64,000 bases of DNA from an uncultured Angelakisella sp. (lineage in GTDB: Bacteria; Bacillota; Clostridia; Oscillospirales; Ruminococcaceae). Positions 52,954-61,487 of the stretch are shown here, piece by piece. Location of the stretch: the NCBI GenBank assembly GCA_934524965.1, contig CAKSYU010000001.1:62001-126000 (forward strand), read 5' to 3'. The notes below the pieces were generated by a model. That model made no database searches, had not been told where the DNA came from, and saw nothing but the letters and a program-made list of their open reading frames with translations. Each line of letters opens with the position of its first letter. Position 1 is the stretch's first letter. The position numbers and the translations under genes were made by a program.

Positions 52954-55149
52954 TCAGCCGCCGGAGGTATTATTGTTCTTGCCGTCCTTCAGCGCTGTAT
53001 TCTGCGCGGGCATAAGCTGCGCGCTGCTGCTGAACTGCAGGTTCAGGGTGCCGGTCATGGATTGCAGCGCGGAAGCCGCCACCATGGAGTTATTCACCAC
53101 GCTGCCGTCCAGATAAACCAGCGCGGTAACAATCATCGGCGTATCGGCTTCCAGCGCGGTAATGGCGGTCGAGGTGATCTTATTGCCGATGGTAATACCG
53201 CCGGTTTGATGGGTCGTTCCATCTGCGTTGGGTTTCGTTGTCATGGAGAATTCATACAGGTACAGCTTGGCGGTCACGGTATTGGTGCCGTCCTCTGCGG
53301 TTTTGAACTCTACTGTGCCTGTTGCGGGGAGGTTATTATACTCCGCCTTGGAGATAATATCCGACTTCTGATAAGTCGTCGCGGTCTCCGAGGGGAAGGC
53401 ATTCAGATAGGCGAAATTATCGTCAGTCTGATCCTTTAACTGAGTATAGTTATTCTTCCCCAACGTGGTATCCAGCTTGGCAAGCTTCAGCACATTCTGG
53501 CTCTTATCCATAAAGACCACGCGCACGCCATTCATCAGCTTCACCATCTTGGTGGCGGAAAGTCCCGCTTCCGTCTTAAAGGTCATGTAGCTGCCGCCGC
53601 CCTGCAGGGCTTCGTTCTGGGAGCTGCCATCATTGTAGATCCGGTTTGCCGGATCGGTTTGCAGCTGCAGGCTGCTGTTGGTAGCATTGGTACGGAACGC
53701 CAGATCAATGGCATAGCCGTAGTAATCGGTGATGGCGCTGCTGCCCGTTGCCTCAATCAGCTCCTGCGCTGACAGCTTGTTGCTGCACGCGGTAAGGATC
53801 GGCGGGTTGTAGGTAGTCTTAGTCTCCATGCCGACATCTACATCTTTCAAGGAATTTCCTCCAACAGTCACCTCTTTGACTGTGACCGTTGCCGTGTAGT
53901 CGCCCACAAAGTCCGCAATCTCACTCAGCAAGCCGCTGCCGCTGGGTACGGTAATGTTCAAGCCTCCCTGAACCAGTTTCACTGCTGCATCGAAGTTGAT
54001 TGAGCCGTCTGAGTTCTTCAGTTCCGCTTTCAATTCAGTGACATTTTTGCCGCCAAGGGTCATCTTATCTATATTCACCAAAGGGGTGATAATGCCGGAA
54101 ATTTCAGACCATGTATAGGTTCTGTTCTGGTTTATAAATGTATCGCACTTCTCAGTTGCATCTTTCACCAATTTTTTTGTATTTTCCAGCTTGGTGATAA
54201 AACCGGAAATATCATATTCCGTCGTAATGGCGGGGTATTTCGCATCAAGTTCCGCCAGTGTCAGTGTGTTGATTTCCTCCAGCGCTGCCTGATAGGTTTC
54301 CGCAGTAATCCCGCTGGCTTTGGTGGTGATGTAACCGGCATAGACCTGCCGCATACCGTTTTCGATCTGGTCCACGGCAGCCTGCATATCCACCGCCAAG
54401 GCTTTGATATTCTCGATATCCTGCTTGGTGTAGCCGTCTTCCTTGCCTTGGAGCGCATAAGCCACCGCGATGCTTGCCATATTGCCGCCGTGGGTATTCA
54501 GGGCGGTGCTGGCGGCGCTGCGGGCACTGGTGGTAAAGTTGGAGATCTGCGTGCGGGCAGCGTTCATGCCCAGCTGGAAGGTGCTCATATTAGCGGCGGT
54601 GCCGATGGCGCGCACGCCGTAGCCCGTCTCATTAAAGGCTTTGTCCTCTGCCTTGTAGATGCTTGCCACAGCCTTTTCTTCCAGCTTTTTCACTCTGCCG
54701 TCCTCGCCATATACAGGGGTTTTCAGCAGGGTACCTAATATTGTATAGTCGTCGGTCCCTTCGATACCAGACTGTTTAATATTCAACCGCGAGGGCTGCA
54801 GGATAATATTGCTTAAGCCATAGGTGGCGCTTTCCAGATCCACCAGGTTGCCCCAAGTCAGGTTGGCTGTCACCGCGTTCTGCTCGGTAGTGGCGTTTTC
54901 ATCAATATCGCCCATATCCAGCCGGCTCAGGTCTGTCCAGCTATCCTTATCCAGCAGGGCGATCTCCAGCGCACCGTTGGCGCCCACCTGCGTTTGAATG
55001 CCCTTGACCTCCGGTGCGGTGGACATCACAAACCACGCATAGGAGCTTGTCACCATCATAATGCCGCTTACCAGCAGCATGGATAACGCGGAGTACAGCT
55101 TGCGCCGCATAGAGGCTCCGCTTCCCTGCGGCATTGTCATCTTCTTCAT
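52954..55149 (-). CDS. TYAW-signal exported protein, YLDG type
   Basis: 731 residues. Signal helix (19-34), then SSYAWFVMSTAPEVKGI. Homologous to the 702-residue neighbour across its length: NLTWGNLVDLES, TYGLSNIILQPSRLN, YGEDGRVK, YGVRAIG, YGYAIDLAFRTNATNSSLQL, GGGSYMTFK, VRVVFMDKS, VTALVYLDGSVVNNSMV and GTLNLQFSSS. A helical region rich in Ala lies in the middle (about 200-350). It is probably a main structural subunit. The paralogues are diverged, so the duplication is not recent. Confidence 0.82.
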   Translation of the reverse strand: MKKMTMPQGSGASMRRKLYSALSMLLVSGIMMVTSSYAWFVMSTAPEVKGIQTQVGANGALEIALLDKDSWTDLSRLDMGDIDENATTEQNAVTANLTWGNLVDLESATYGLSNIILQPSRLNIKQSGIEGTDDYTILGTLLKTPVYGEDGRVKKLEEKAVASIYKAEDKAFNETGYGVRAIGTAANMSTFQLGMNAARTQISNFTTSARSAASTALNTHGGNMASIAVAYALQGKEDGYTKQDIENIKALAVDMQAAVDQIENGMRQVYAGYITTKASGITAETYQAALEEINTLTLAELDAKYPAITTEYDISGFITKLENTKKLVKDATEKCDTFINQNRTYTWSEISGIITPLVNIDKMTLGGKNVTELKAELKNSDGSINFDAAVKLVQGGLNITVPSGSGLLSEIADFVGDYTATVTVKEVTVGGNSLKDVDVGMETKTTYNPPILTACSNKLSAQELIEATGSSAITDYYGYAIDLAFRTNATNSSLQLQTDPANRIYNDGSSQNEALQGGGSYMTFKTEAGLSATKMVKLMNGVRVVFMDKSQNVLKLAKLDTTLGKNNYTQLKDQTDDNFAYLNAFPSETATTYQKSDIISKAEYNNLPATGTVEFKTAEDGTNTVTAKLYLYEFSMTTKPNADGTTHQTGGITIGNKITSTAITALEADTPMIVTALVYLDGSVVNNSMVAASALQSMTGTLNLQFSSSAQLMPAQNTALKDGKNNNTSGG

Positions 55150-55405
55150 GTTCTTCCTCCGTCACTTGTCACATTTTTATATTGCCCGTGGTTCACACCA
55201 GGGAGCGCCCTTTGCCGCTGCCGCCCATGCCGCGGCGGTAAAGGCCGCCCCCCGGTAAAACGGCTGTCCCCCAATTCCGTTCCATTGGGTGCCGTGCCGT
55301 TTTTCCCGGAGCACGATAGTCTGCCCCCCGCAGCCGCCCATGGGGCGGGGTTGCCCCCGCCCCCACAGACATGCCATAGGGTGCGTATTTTTGCTTTACC
55401 AAGGA
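55150..55405 (-). other. Intergenic region with GC hairpin
   Basis: 256 bases between two A-type paralogues, unusually long for this locus. It contains GGGGCGGGG (55342-55350) paired with CCCCGCCCC (55355-55363). No T run follows on the minus strand. It may set relative expression of the two genes. No gene is visible. Confidence 0.45.
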
Positions 55406-57514
55406 TCAGTTGTTGGTGCCGTTTTTCAGTGCGCTGTTCTCCATGGGCTTCAGCTCAGCACTGCTCTTGAACTGCAGGTTCAGAGAACCGGTAACAGACT
55501 TCTCGGCGTTGGCAACCATGCCGTTATCCACCATATCGCCATCCAGGTAAACCAGTACGGAAATTCTGGTGGCGGTGTTCTGCTGCAGCGCCATCAGCTT
55601 GTCGACATCAGCAGTTCTTGCGGTCAGGGTCATTACGCCATTCGCATCAACGGTCGCATCCATCAGTGCCAGCTTGCCGGTGGTCTTGCCATCAGCACTG
55701 GAGATACCGGTCAGCTGAGCGATACCATAAATGGTGCCGCTCTCGGGATCAAAGAATACCACACGGATCGCGGTCATCAGCTTGGCAACCTGTGCGTCTT
55801 GCAGAATGGGGGTAGTGCCGTTCATAACAGACTTAAAGGTCATGGTGCTGCCCGCGCCCATGGTTGCGGTATTCGAAGCATCGGTGTAAACACGCTGTAC
55901 GCCGTCGCTCGCCAGCAGCAAGTTGCTGTCGGTCGCGTTGGTGCGTACCGCCAAATCGATGATGTAGCCATAGGTATCGGTAATATATGTAACAACACCA
56001 GTGGTATTAGTGTTTGCCGTAATACCGCCGATAAGATCAGTTACCGCATTGGTTTTGGTCGAGCTGGTCTTCATGGTAACTGTTGCATTTTCCAGGGTCA
56101 ACTGATCGGTATTAATATTGACGTCATTCCTTATCGCCGAATAATTGCCGGTAACATCGGCAATACCGACAAACAGACCACTGTCGTCCTGCATATCAAT
56201 AATCGCGTTGGTCGCTACACCAGCCTTAGCCAGCTTTACTGCATCAACACTAACTTTGTTATTCGTGGTATCCCACTTCCAAACAGTACCGTCGTAGTTG
56301 CCGGTCGCATCTGCAGGATTGGGCTTGTTCAGGCTCAAACCGTTCAGCTTTACCTTAGTGGTATCTACCAGGCACTTCACGGCATCGGCGTATTCCTCGT
56401 TAGTCACATGGCCTCTTGCCGTGGTAACAGCAGCTCTCATGGCGGTCAATTTGTCAACTGCGCCGGTGAAAGCAGTAGCTTCTGTCGGAGCCGCGACCCC
56501 TTTACCTTCCAGTACAGTTTTGATCTGGGTATAAGTACCGTTGGCTACGGTAACAGCAGGCGTACCATTTGCTTCATCTGCTGCGACTGCCTCCAGCTTC
56601 ATCGCCGCTTCATAGTCGGCAGCGCCCAGCTTGTTAGCGGCATAGGCACGCAGCACATCGCCGTATGCCAGATCGATCTTATCCAAACCGGCATCAATGC
56701 CGTCCAGCAGGTTGGTGATTGCGGTTTTCTGAGTTTCATTAAGCACGTAATTATTTCCAGTAGCCAAACCCAGAACAGCATTAAACAGGTTCTGCATATT
56801 GGTTTCCAGGCTTGCCTGAACAAGGTTCTTGGCAGCATTCAGGTTGCTGGTATAGGCAGCCTTAGAAGCTCTCAGACCCTTCTCCTGCGCGCTCATGTTG
56901 CCGCTCTCGCCTACCGCACGCACGCCGTAGGTATTCTCGGTACCAGCCACAAAGCCCTGACCACCTTCGGCAAGCTTCGCCGAGAACAGAGTGGTGCCGG
57001 TAATATCCTTTACACGACCGTCATTGCCATAGGTGGGGGTCAGCAGGGGGCTGGTAAGAACCAGTTTGGTAAGATTCGTATTACCATCGGCTTTTTCATT
57101 GTTCAGCCGTGCGGGCATCAGCTGGATCTTATCCAGACCATAGAAGTTGTTGGAGTTGTCAGCTTTGTAGCTCAGATCCACCAGGTTACCCCAAGTAAGG
57201 TTCGACTTACCAAGATTGTTCGTTGCCGCGGAAGAATCGCCTACCGCAGAGGTGATCTTATCAAGGTTCTTAAAGGTATTGCTGTTCTCATCGGTACCGC
57301 TGGTCAGCAGCGCCATTTCCAGGTTGCCGTTGGCGCCTACGCTGGTGCTGATACCCTTTACCTCCGGCGCCGTAGAAAGCGTGAACCACGCATAGGTGGA
57401 GGAAACCAGCATAATGCTGGAAACCAGCAGCATGGAGATGGCAGCCATCAGCTTATTACGGAGACCGAAAGGCATCAGAACTTTTTTCTTCTTTTTGTCT
57501 TTTTGGTTTTCCAT
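55406..57514 (-). CDS. TYAW-signal exported protein, YLDG type
   Basis: 702 residues. Lys-rich start, signal helix (21-37), then SSTYAWFTLSTAPEVKGI. Shared blocks with the 731-residue and giant proteins: NLTWGNLVDLSY, YGLDKIQLMPARLN, TPTYGNDGRV, YGVRAVGESGNMS, YGYIIDLAVRTNATDSNLLL, ISVLVYLDGDMVDNGMV and GSLNLQFKSSAEL. The middle third is helical and Ala-rich. It is the first of the TYAW genes in transcription order within the window, with AAAGGAG before its ATG. A strong candidate for the main surface subunit. Confidence 0.82.
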   Translation of the reverse strand: MENQKDKKKKKVLMPFGLRNKLMAAISMLLVSSIMLVSSTYAWFTLSTAPEVKGISTSVGANGNLEMALLTSGTDENSNTFKNLDKITSAVGDSSAATNNLGKSNLTWGNLVDLSYKADNSNNFYGLDKIQLMPARLNNEKADGNTNLTKLVLTSPLLTPTYGNDGRVKDITGTTLFSAKLAEGGQGFVAGTENTYGVRAVGESGNMSAQEKGLRASKAAYTSNLNAAKNLVQASLETNMQNLFNAVLGLATGNNYVLNETQKTAITNLLDGIDAGLDKIDLAYGDVLRAYAANKLGAADYEAAMKLEAVAADEANGTPAVTVANGTYTQIKTVLEGKGVAAPTEATAFTGAVDKLTAMRAAVTTARGHVTNEEYADAVKCLVDTTKVKLNGLSLNKPNPADATGNYDGTVWKWDTTNNKVSVDAVKLAKAGVATNAIIDMQDDSGLFVGIADVTGNYSAIRNDVNINTDQLTLENATVTMKTSSTKTNAVTDLIGGITANTNTTGVVTYITDTYGYIIDLAVRTNATDSNLLLASDGVQRVYTDASNTATMGAGSTMTFKSVMNGTTPILQDAQVAKLMTAIRVVFFDPESGTIYGIAQLTGISSADGKTTGKLALMDATVDANGVMTLTARTADVDKLMALQQNTATRISVLVYLDGDMVDNGMVANAEKSVTGSLNLQFKSSAELKPMENSALKNGTNN

Positions 57515-57661
57515 TCTCTCTTACTCCTTTCGAGAATTTGGATATATTTGGCGGAATAGCCCTCCGTCGGGGGTTTTTATATCAATTACGGCGGCGGCAG
57601 CATGGAACGGCATCTTCCGCTTCCGCAATATAATATACATTTTGTAATATTTTGTCGTATT

Positions 57662-58801
57662 TTACAGCCAGTCCAGCCCGGAGAACAGCCCGCCCTTTTT
57701 CTCGGGCTCGCCCGTCAGCCGGAAGCTCATTTCCACACCCATATGCGCCCCGATCAATTCATCGGTCGCCTGCGGGTCGTCGCCCTCCAGCCACAGCACC
57801 ACGGTGTATTTATGTACCTCCATGGGGTCTACGCCGTTCTGCCCGCCGCTGGTAATGCGCAGGTCGCTCTCGTACTTATCGGGAATGACCCGCCAGTAGG
57901 TAACGCCGCCCACCTGCTTTACTATCTCAAACTGGTCGCTTTCCGGCGCCAGCTCCCGCAGATTTAGGTCGGGGTAGCCGCGGGTGTTATCGCCCTGCGC
58001 GGGCAGCGCCTCCGCCTGACCGCTTGCGGCAGCCTTGGCATAAAAGCGCATGTGCCCGTCCTCAAAGACCATTGCCCACACCGCGCCGGAGGCTTTCAGC
58101 GTCTCGCGGGTGATATCCAGCGTCCACTGGTAGTCTACAGTGCTTTCGCCCTCATTGCGAATGTAGAAGGTGTAGGCAAAGTACACATCGTTGTGCTCGC
58201 CGTCTATCTCGTCCAGATCCAGCGGCAGCTGACTGATGGAAACACAGGGTACATCTACCGCGGGGTTGGCAAAAAGCTGGGTGGTGGGGTTCTCAAACCC
58301 GACGGTCTCCGAAAGGGTAAAGCCCTCGCGGAACATCTCGTCGGACATATTGATGGTAAAATGCCCGCGCATCTTCTGCACCAGCGAAAACAGCAGCAGC
58401 ACCAGCAGGAACGCCAGCAGCGCGCCCAGCAGGGCAGCCAGCCAGTGTCGTCCCAGCCACAGCAGCAGTGCCGGACGGTGTTTATCAAAGTACAGCCCCA
58501 GGCTGGAAGCCGTCAGCTCAAATTCCTTTTTGCTGCGGATTCCGCGGGCACGCATCTCCTTCCGGAGCTTTTTGCGCCCTGCCTTTATCGCCTGCACCTC
58601 GTCCTCGGAGAGCACCACGCCCGCGCGGGTCTTCTTTATCAGGCGTTTCTGCTTTCTTTCGGCGCCGGTTATCTTCGCCTCTTTTGGCTTGGGTTCTTTT
58701 TGGTTGGATTTGGGAGGCTCCGGCTGGCTTTCTGCCTTTGCCGCTTCCTCTTGCATCTGCTGTTTTATCTCCTCAGGGAGCTTATCATAAGGGGACGGCA
58801 C
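57662..58801 (-). CDS. Single-pass membrane protein with WLEG-type external domain
   Basis: 379 residues. A long charged cytosolic part (1-112, many Lys/Glu), one membrane helix (about 118-140), then an external beta-rich domain. Its end, VHKYTVVLWLEGDDPQATDELIGAHMGVEMSF, is a relative of the WLEG block of the 456- and 332-residue exported proteins, but without the TYAW site or the Cys. It may be an uncleaved family member that anchors the fibre to the membrane and contacts cytosolic partners. Confidence 0.72.
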   Translation of the reverse strand: MPSPYDKLPEEIKQQMQEEAAKAESQPEPPKSNQKEPKPKEAKITGAERKQKRLIKKTRAGVVLSEDEVQAIKAGRKKLRKEMRARGIRSKKEFELTASSLGLYFDKHRPALLLWLGRHWLAALLGALLAFLLVLLLFSLVQKMRGHFTINMSDEMFREGFTLSETVGFENPTTQLFANPAVDVPCVSISQLPLDLDEIDGEHNDVYFAYTFYIRNEGESTVDYQWTLDITRETLKASGAVWAMVFEDGHMRFYAKAAASGQAEALPAQGDNTRGYPDLNLRELAPESDQFEIVKQVGGVTYWRVIPDKYESDLRITSGGQNGVDPMEVHKYTVVLWLEGDDPQATDELIGAHMGVEMSFRLTGEPEKKGGLFSGLDWL

Positions 58802-58834
58802 CGGAACCCTCCTTTCGCAGTGTTTTTATGATGC

Positions 58835-60295
58835 TTACACCCGTTCCCGCAGCAGGCTGTCACGGATCATCTCGTCCTCCTCCACGGCAATGCCATTGAT
58901 GTTGCCAGAGAACATGGTGACCCCCGCAGCCGAAAGCCACGCAGTCTGTTCGGTGCTGTTCACGCCCTTTGCCAGCAGGGTAATGCCCTCGGCAGCAAAG
59001 CAGCGGATCCTGTCATGCTGCATCTGCTCGGTGGGGAGATCCCCCGCCAGACGCACCATGCTGATTCCCAGCTCCTTTACCTTTGCCAGCAGCTTGTCCG
59101 TGGGGTGGCAGTCCTCCGCCACCAGCGTCAAGCCGTTGCGCAGGTAACGCACCAGCGTTTCGGCAACGCCCTTGCCCGCCGTCAGAATCAGCTCCTCCGG
59201 TACGGTCAGCATCAGCTTGCCGCGCTCGATGGGCTGGTCATCAAAAAGCTGCTCCAGTGCCTTCATGCGGCTGCCCTGCCGGTAAAAGTCGCCCAGCACC
59301 GGCAGAATCACGCCGTTTAAGTGCAGCGTGCAGTTCTGGATCCGCAGCAGCGCGTCCGCTGCCTCATACATCAGGTACATGGTTACATCGGCGGTCAGCT
59401 CGGTGCGGCGCAGCGCCTCCTCGGTCTCGGCAAGGGTCTGCAATGCCTCGGAATCCTGCACCAGCCCGCTGAACCACGGCTCAGCATCGTAGGCAAGCAC
59501 CCGACCCTCGGCATCGACCACCGGGCGGTAGCGCAGCCCCATCGGTCTTTCCTTGCGTTTCACCACCAGCGGAATGGTCTTGGGCACCGTTAAGGTGTAA
59601 TGAATGAATTTGTTATAAACGCCGCGGCAGCGGTCACGGGCGTCGTTCAGCACCCGTATCAGCTCCGGACTAAAAGCGGTATTCTCCTGCCCGCGCAGCC
59701 GGTCATACGCCTCGCTGAAGGGATCCTCGGATTTGGTCTCGGCGGAAAGCCTGTCCAGCTCCTTTGCCAGTCCGACGATCTGCGCGATGGGGCTGATCTC
59801 ATTGCCCTTTCTGCCATCGGGGTAGCCGCTCCCGTCCCAGCGCTCCATGTGCTGCTGGCAGGATTCGCGGATCATCAGCCACGGGATATTCTCGGTCTCC
59901 AGTTCAGCGCCATCCGGACGGTTTCTGTCACGGCGCTTCAGGGTCATTTCCTGCAGCGATGCCACCAGTTGTCTGCCGTCGGTGGTGTACTTGCGGTAGA
60001 CTGCCAGTTCCTCCTCGGTAAAGTCCTTCTGCAGGATCTGATACTCCGGCGGCACCAGCGCCTTGCCCAGCTGATGATACATGCCGCATTTGTAGGCAAG
60101 GTCGGTATATTCGCCGGTGATCTGCTCCCGTCCCTCGGGTGTATCATGGCAGAAAGAATTGGCGCACGCCTGCACAAACAGCGCCTGCGTGTAGGCGGCA
60201 ACACGGACGGATTGCTTGCGCACCTCCGGCGTCAGCCCGCGGAACGCTTCGTCCCAGGATTCATATTCTTTTCGCTTCCAAGTCTGCTGATCCAC
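58835..60295 (-). CDS. Fused degenerate HD-GYP-like and EAL-like protein
   Basis: 486 residues, no signal, from a GTG at 60295 (AAGGAG eight bases upstream). N-terminal half: an HD-GYP-like domain with YHQLGK (73-78) where HD is expected and HMERWDGSGYPDG (149-161), close to the HHERxDGxGYP motif. C-terminal half, from about 255: RYRPVVDAEGRVLAYDAEPWF in place of the EAL start, VAEDCHP where DDFG is expected, and AKGVNSTEQTAW for AEGVE. Key catalytic residues are altered in both halves, so it is more likely a c-di-GMP sensor or a scaffold than an enzyme. Confidence 0.7.
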   Translation of the reverse strand: MDQQTWKRKEYESWDEAFRGLTPEVRKQSVRVAAYTQALFVQACANSFCHDTPEGREQITGEYTDLAYKCGMYHQLGKALVPPEYQILQKDFTEEELAVYRKYTTDGRQLVASLQEMTLKRRDRNRPDGAELETENIPWLMIRESCQQHMERWDGSGYPDGRKGNEISPIAQIVGLAKELDRLSAETKSEDPFSEAYDRLRGQENTAFSPELIRVLNDARDRCRGVYNKFIHYTLTVPKTIPLVVKRKERPMGLRYRPVVDAEGRVLAYDAEPWFSGLVQDSEALQTLAETEEALRRTELTADVTMYLMYEAADALLRIQNCTLHLNGVILPVLGDFYRQGSRMKALEQLFDDQPIERGKLMLTVPEELILTAGKGVAETLVRYLRNGLTLVAEDCHPTDKLLAKVKELGISMVRLAGDLPTEQMQHDRIRCFAAEGITLLAKGVNSTEQTAWLSAAGVTMFSGNINGIAVEEDEMIRDSLLRERV

Positions 60296-60328
60296 GCTTT
60301 TTTCTCCTTGTCGCAATAGCCGCCGCTA

Positions 60329-60355
60329 CCCCAACGGCAGAATTTACCGTTGGGG
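60329..60355. other. Perfect intergenic hairpin
   Basis: CCCCAACGG (60329-60337) and CCGTTGGGG (60347-60355), nine perfect pairs around nine bases, no T run. It lies between the FIVAR-like membrane-protein gene and the HD-GYP/EAL-like gene and may be an mRNA processing or stability element. Confidence 0.5.
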
Positions 60356-60411
60356 CTGGCAGAGCTATCGTTTATGTCAGATATTTACTAATCTTGGGGA
60401 AAGAACGAGCC

Positions 60412-61473
60412 TTACTCATCGTCACTGATCTGGTAATCCACCAGGGGGGTGTTATCTTTCTTGTTCCCCTTGCGGCGCTTGCCCAGCATAATGGCAACAA
60501 TGGCAAGAATGACATTCACACCCAGGCTGACGAAGAACAGAATGGGCCATACATGGTGAATGGAGATGTTGCAGTATTCGCCCTCATATACGGCGTTGGC
60601 TTCACGCAGCTTCTCCAGCTCCTCATTCAGCTGGCTGATGATGCTGTTGATAAGTGCAGCACCGTCATTGACCGCCTGCTGGTCGTTGCTGGTCAGGAGA
60701 CCCACGCCGTCCTTCAGCGCGTCTGCCAGCTTCATCCACAGGCTGCCCAGCTCCTCGCTGTCACCCAGCTTCTTGGCGGCGGCGATCGCCTCCTCCAGCA
60801 GGGTGTAGTCCATCTCCTTCAGCCCCTCAATGGCTTCCTTCAGTGCCTTGGCGCCGGCATCTACCGCGTCCTGGCTCTTGCTGTAGCGCAGGTTCAGTGC
60901 CTTACCATAGGCTTCCTCTACTACGCTCCAGGTGTCATTGGTGTACTTGCTGCCGTCCAGCTCCTGCTTTTCCTTGATCCACTTATTCAGCTCGGAATAG
61001 TCGATCTTCACCGCAGGCTCGGTGGGCTGGGTGGGCTGGTCAGGCTGGTCGGGGGTGGGGTCGGGAGTCACACCGCCGCTGACAACAGTCACGGTCTCAG
61101 TGTAGCTGCTGGGGCTGATATCAGTACCATCTACCGAATAGTAATACGAAATGGAAACTGTAATGCTGTCGCCAACTTTTGCACTGGAAGAAGCGGAAAC
61201 ATCAACAGAAATCCAGAAGGTTGTCGGCTCAGCACTGTAACCAACGGAACCGCTGCTGGTGCCGCCTGATACAGAAGCAGAACCAACCGAAAGGCTGGAA
61301 GAACCGCTTCCATCATAGCTGTCAATCTGAACACCGCATACATCGGAAACGCTAAAGGAAACGCTGGTGGAACCGCCCGGAGTAACAGTGACTGCCATTG
61401 CCGTGACGCTGAGCAGCGAGATCATCAGAACCGCAAGCAGAACGCCCAGCAGAATTTTACTCTTTTTCATCAT
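60412..61473 (-). CDS. Surface protein with FIVAR-like repeat and C-terminal membrane helix
   Basis: 353 residues. Signal peptide (hydrophobic 7-24, AMA-V site), a Ser/Gly/Val-rich beta domain (26-130), a proline-rich linker (PDPTPDQPDQPTQPTEP), then helical FIVAR-like repeats (YTNDTWSVVEEAYGKALNL and KALKEAIEGL). A membrane helix (about 305-327) and a charged tail end it. FIVAR domains occur in sugar-binding or adhesive surface proteins. It follows the dockerin-bearing protein and may carry or present it. Confidence 0.8.
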   Translation of the reverse strand: MMKKSKILLGVLLAVLMISLLSVTAMAVTVTPGGSTSVSFSVSDVCGVQIDSYDGSGSSSLSVGSASVSGGTSSGSVGYSAEPTTFWISVDVSASSSAKVGDSITVSISYYYSVDGTDISPSSYTETVTVVSGGVTPDPTPDQPDQPTQPTEPAVKIDYSELNKWIKEKQELDGSKYTNDTWSVVEEAYGKALNLRYSKSQDAVDAGAKALKEAIEGLKEMDYTLLEEAIAAAKKLGDSEELGSLWMKLADALKDGVGLLTSNDQQAVNDGAALINSIISQLNEELEKLREANAVYEGEYCNISIHHVWPILFFVSLGVNVILAIVAIMLGKRRKGNKKDNTPLVDYQISDDE

Positions 61474-61487
61474 ATCACCTCATTCAA

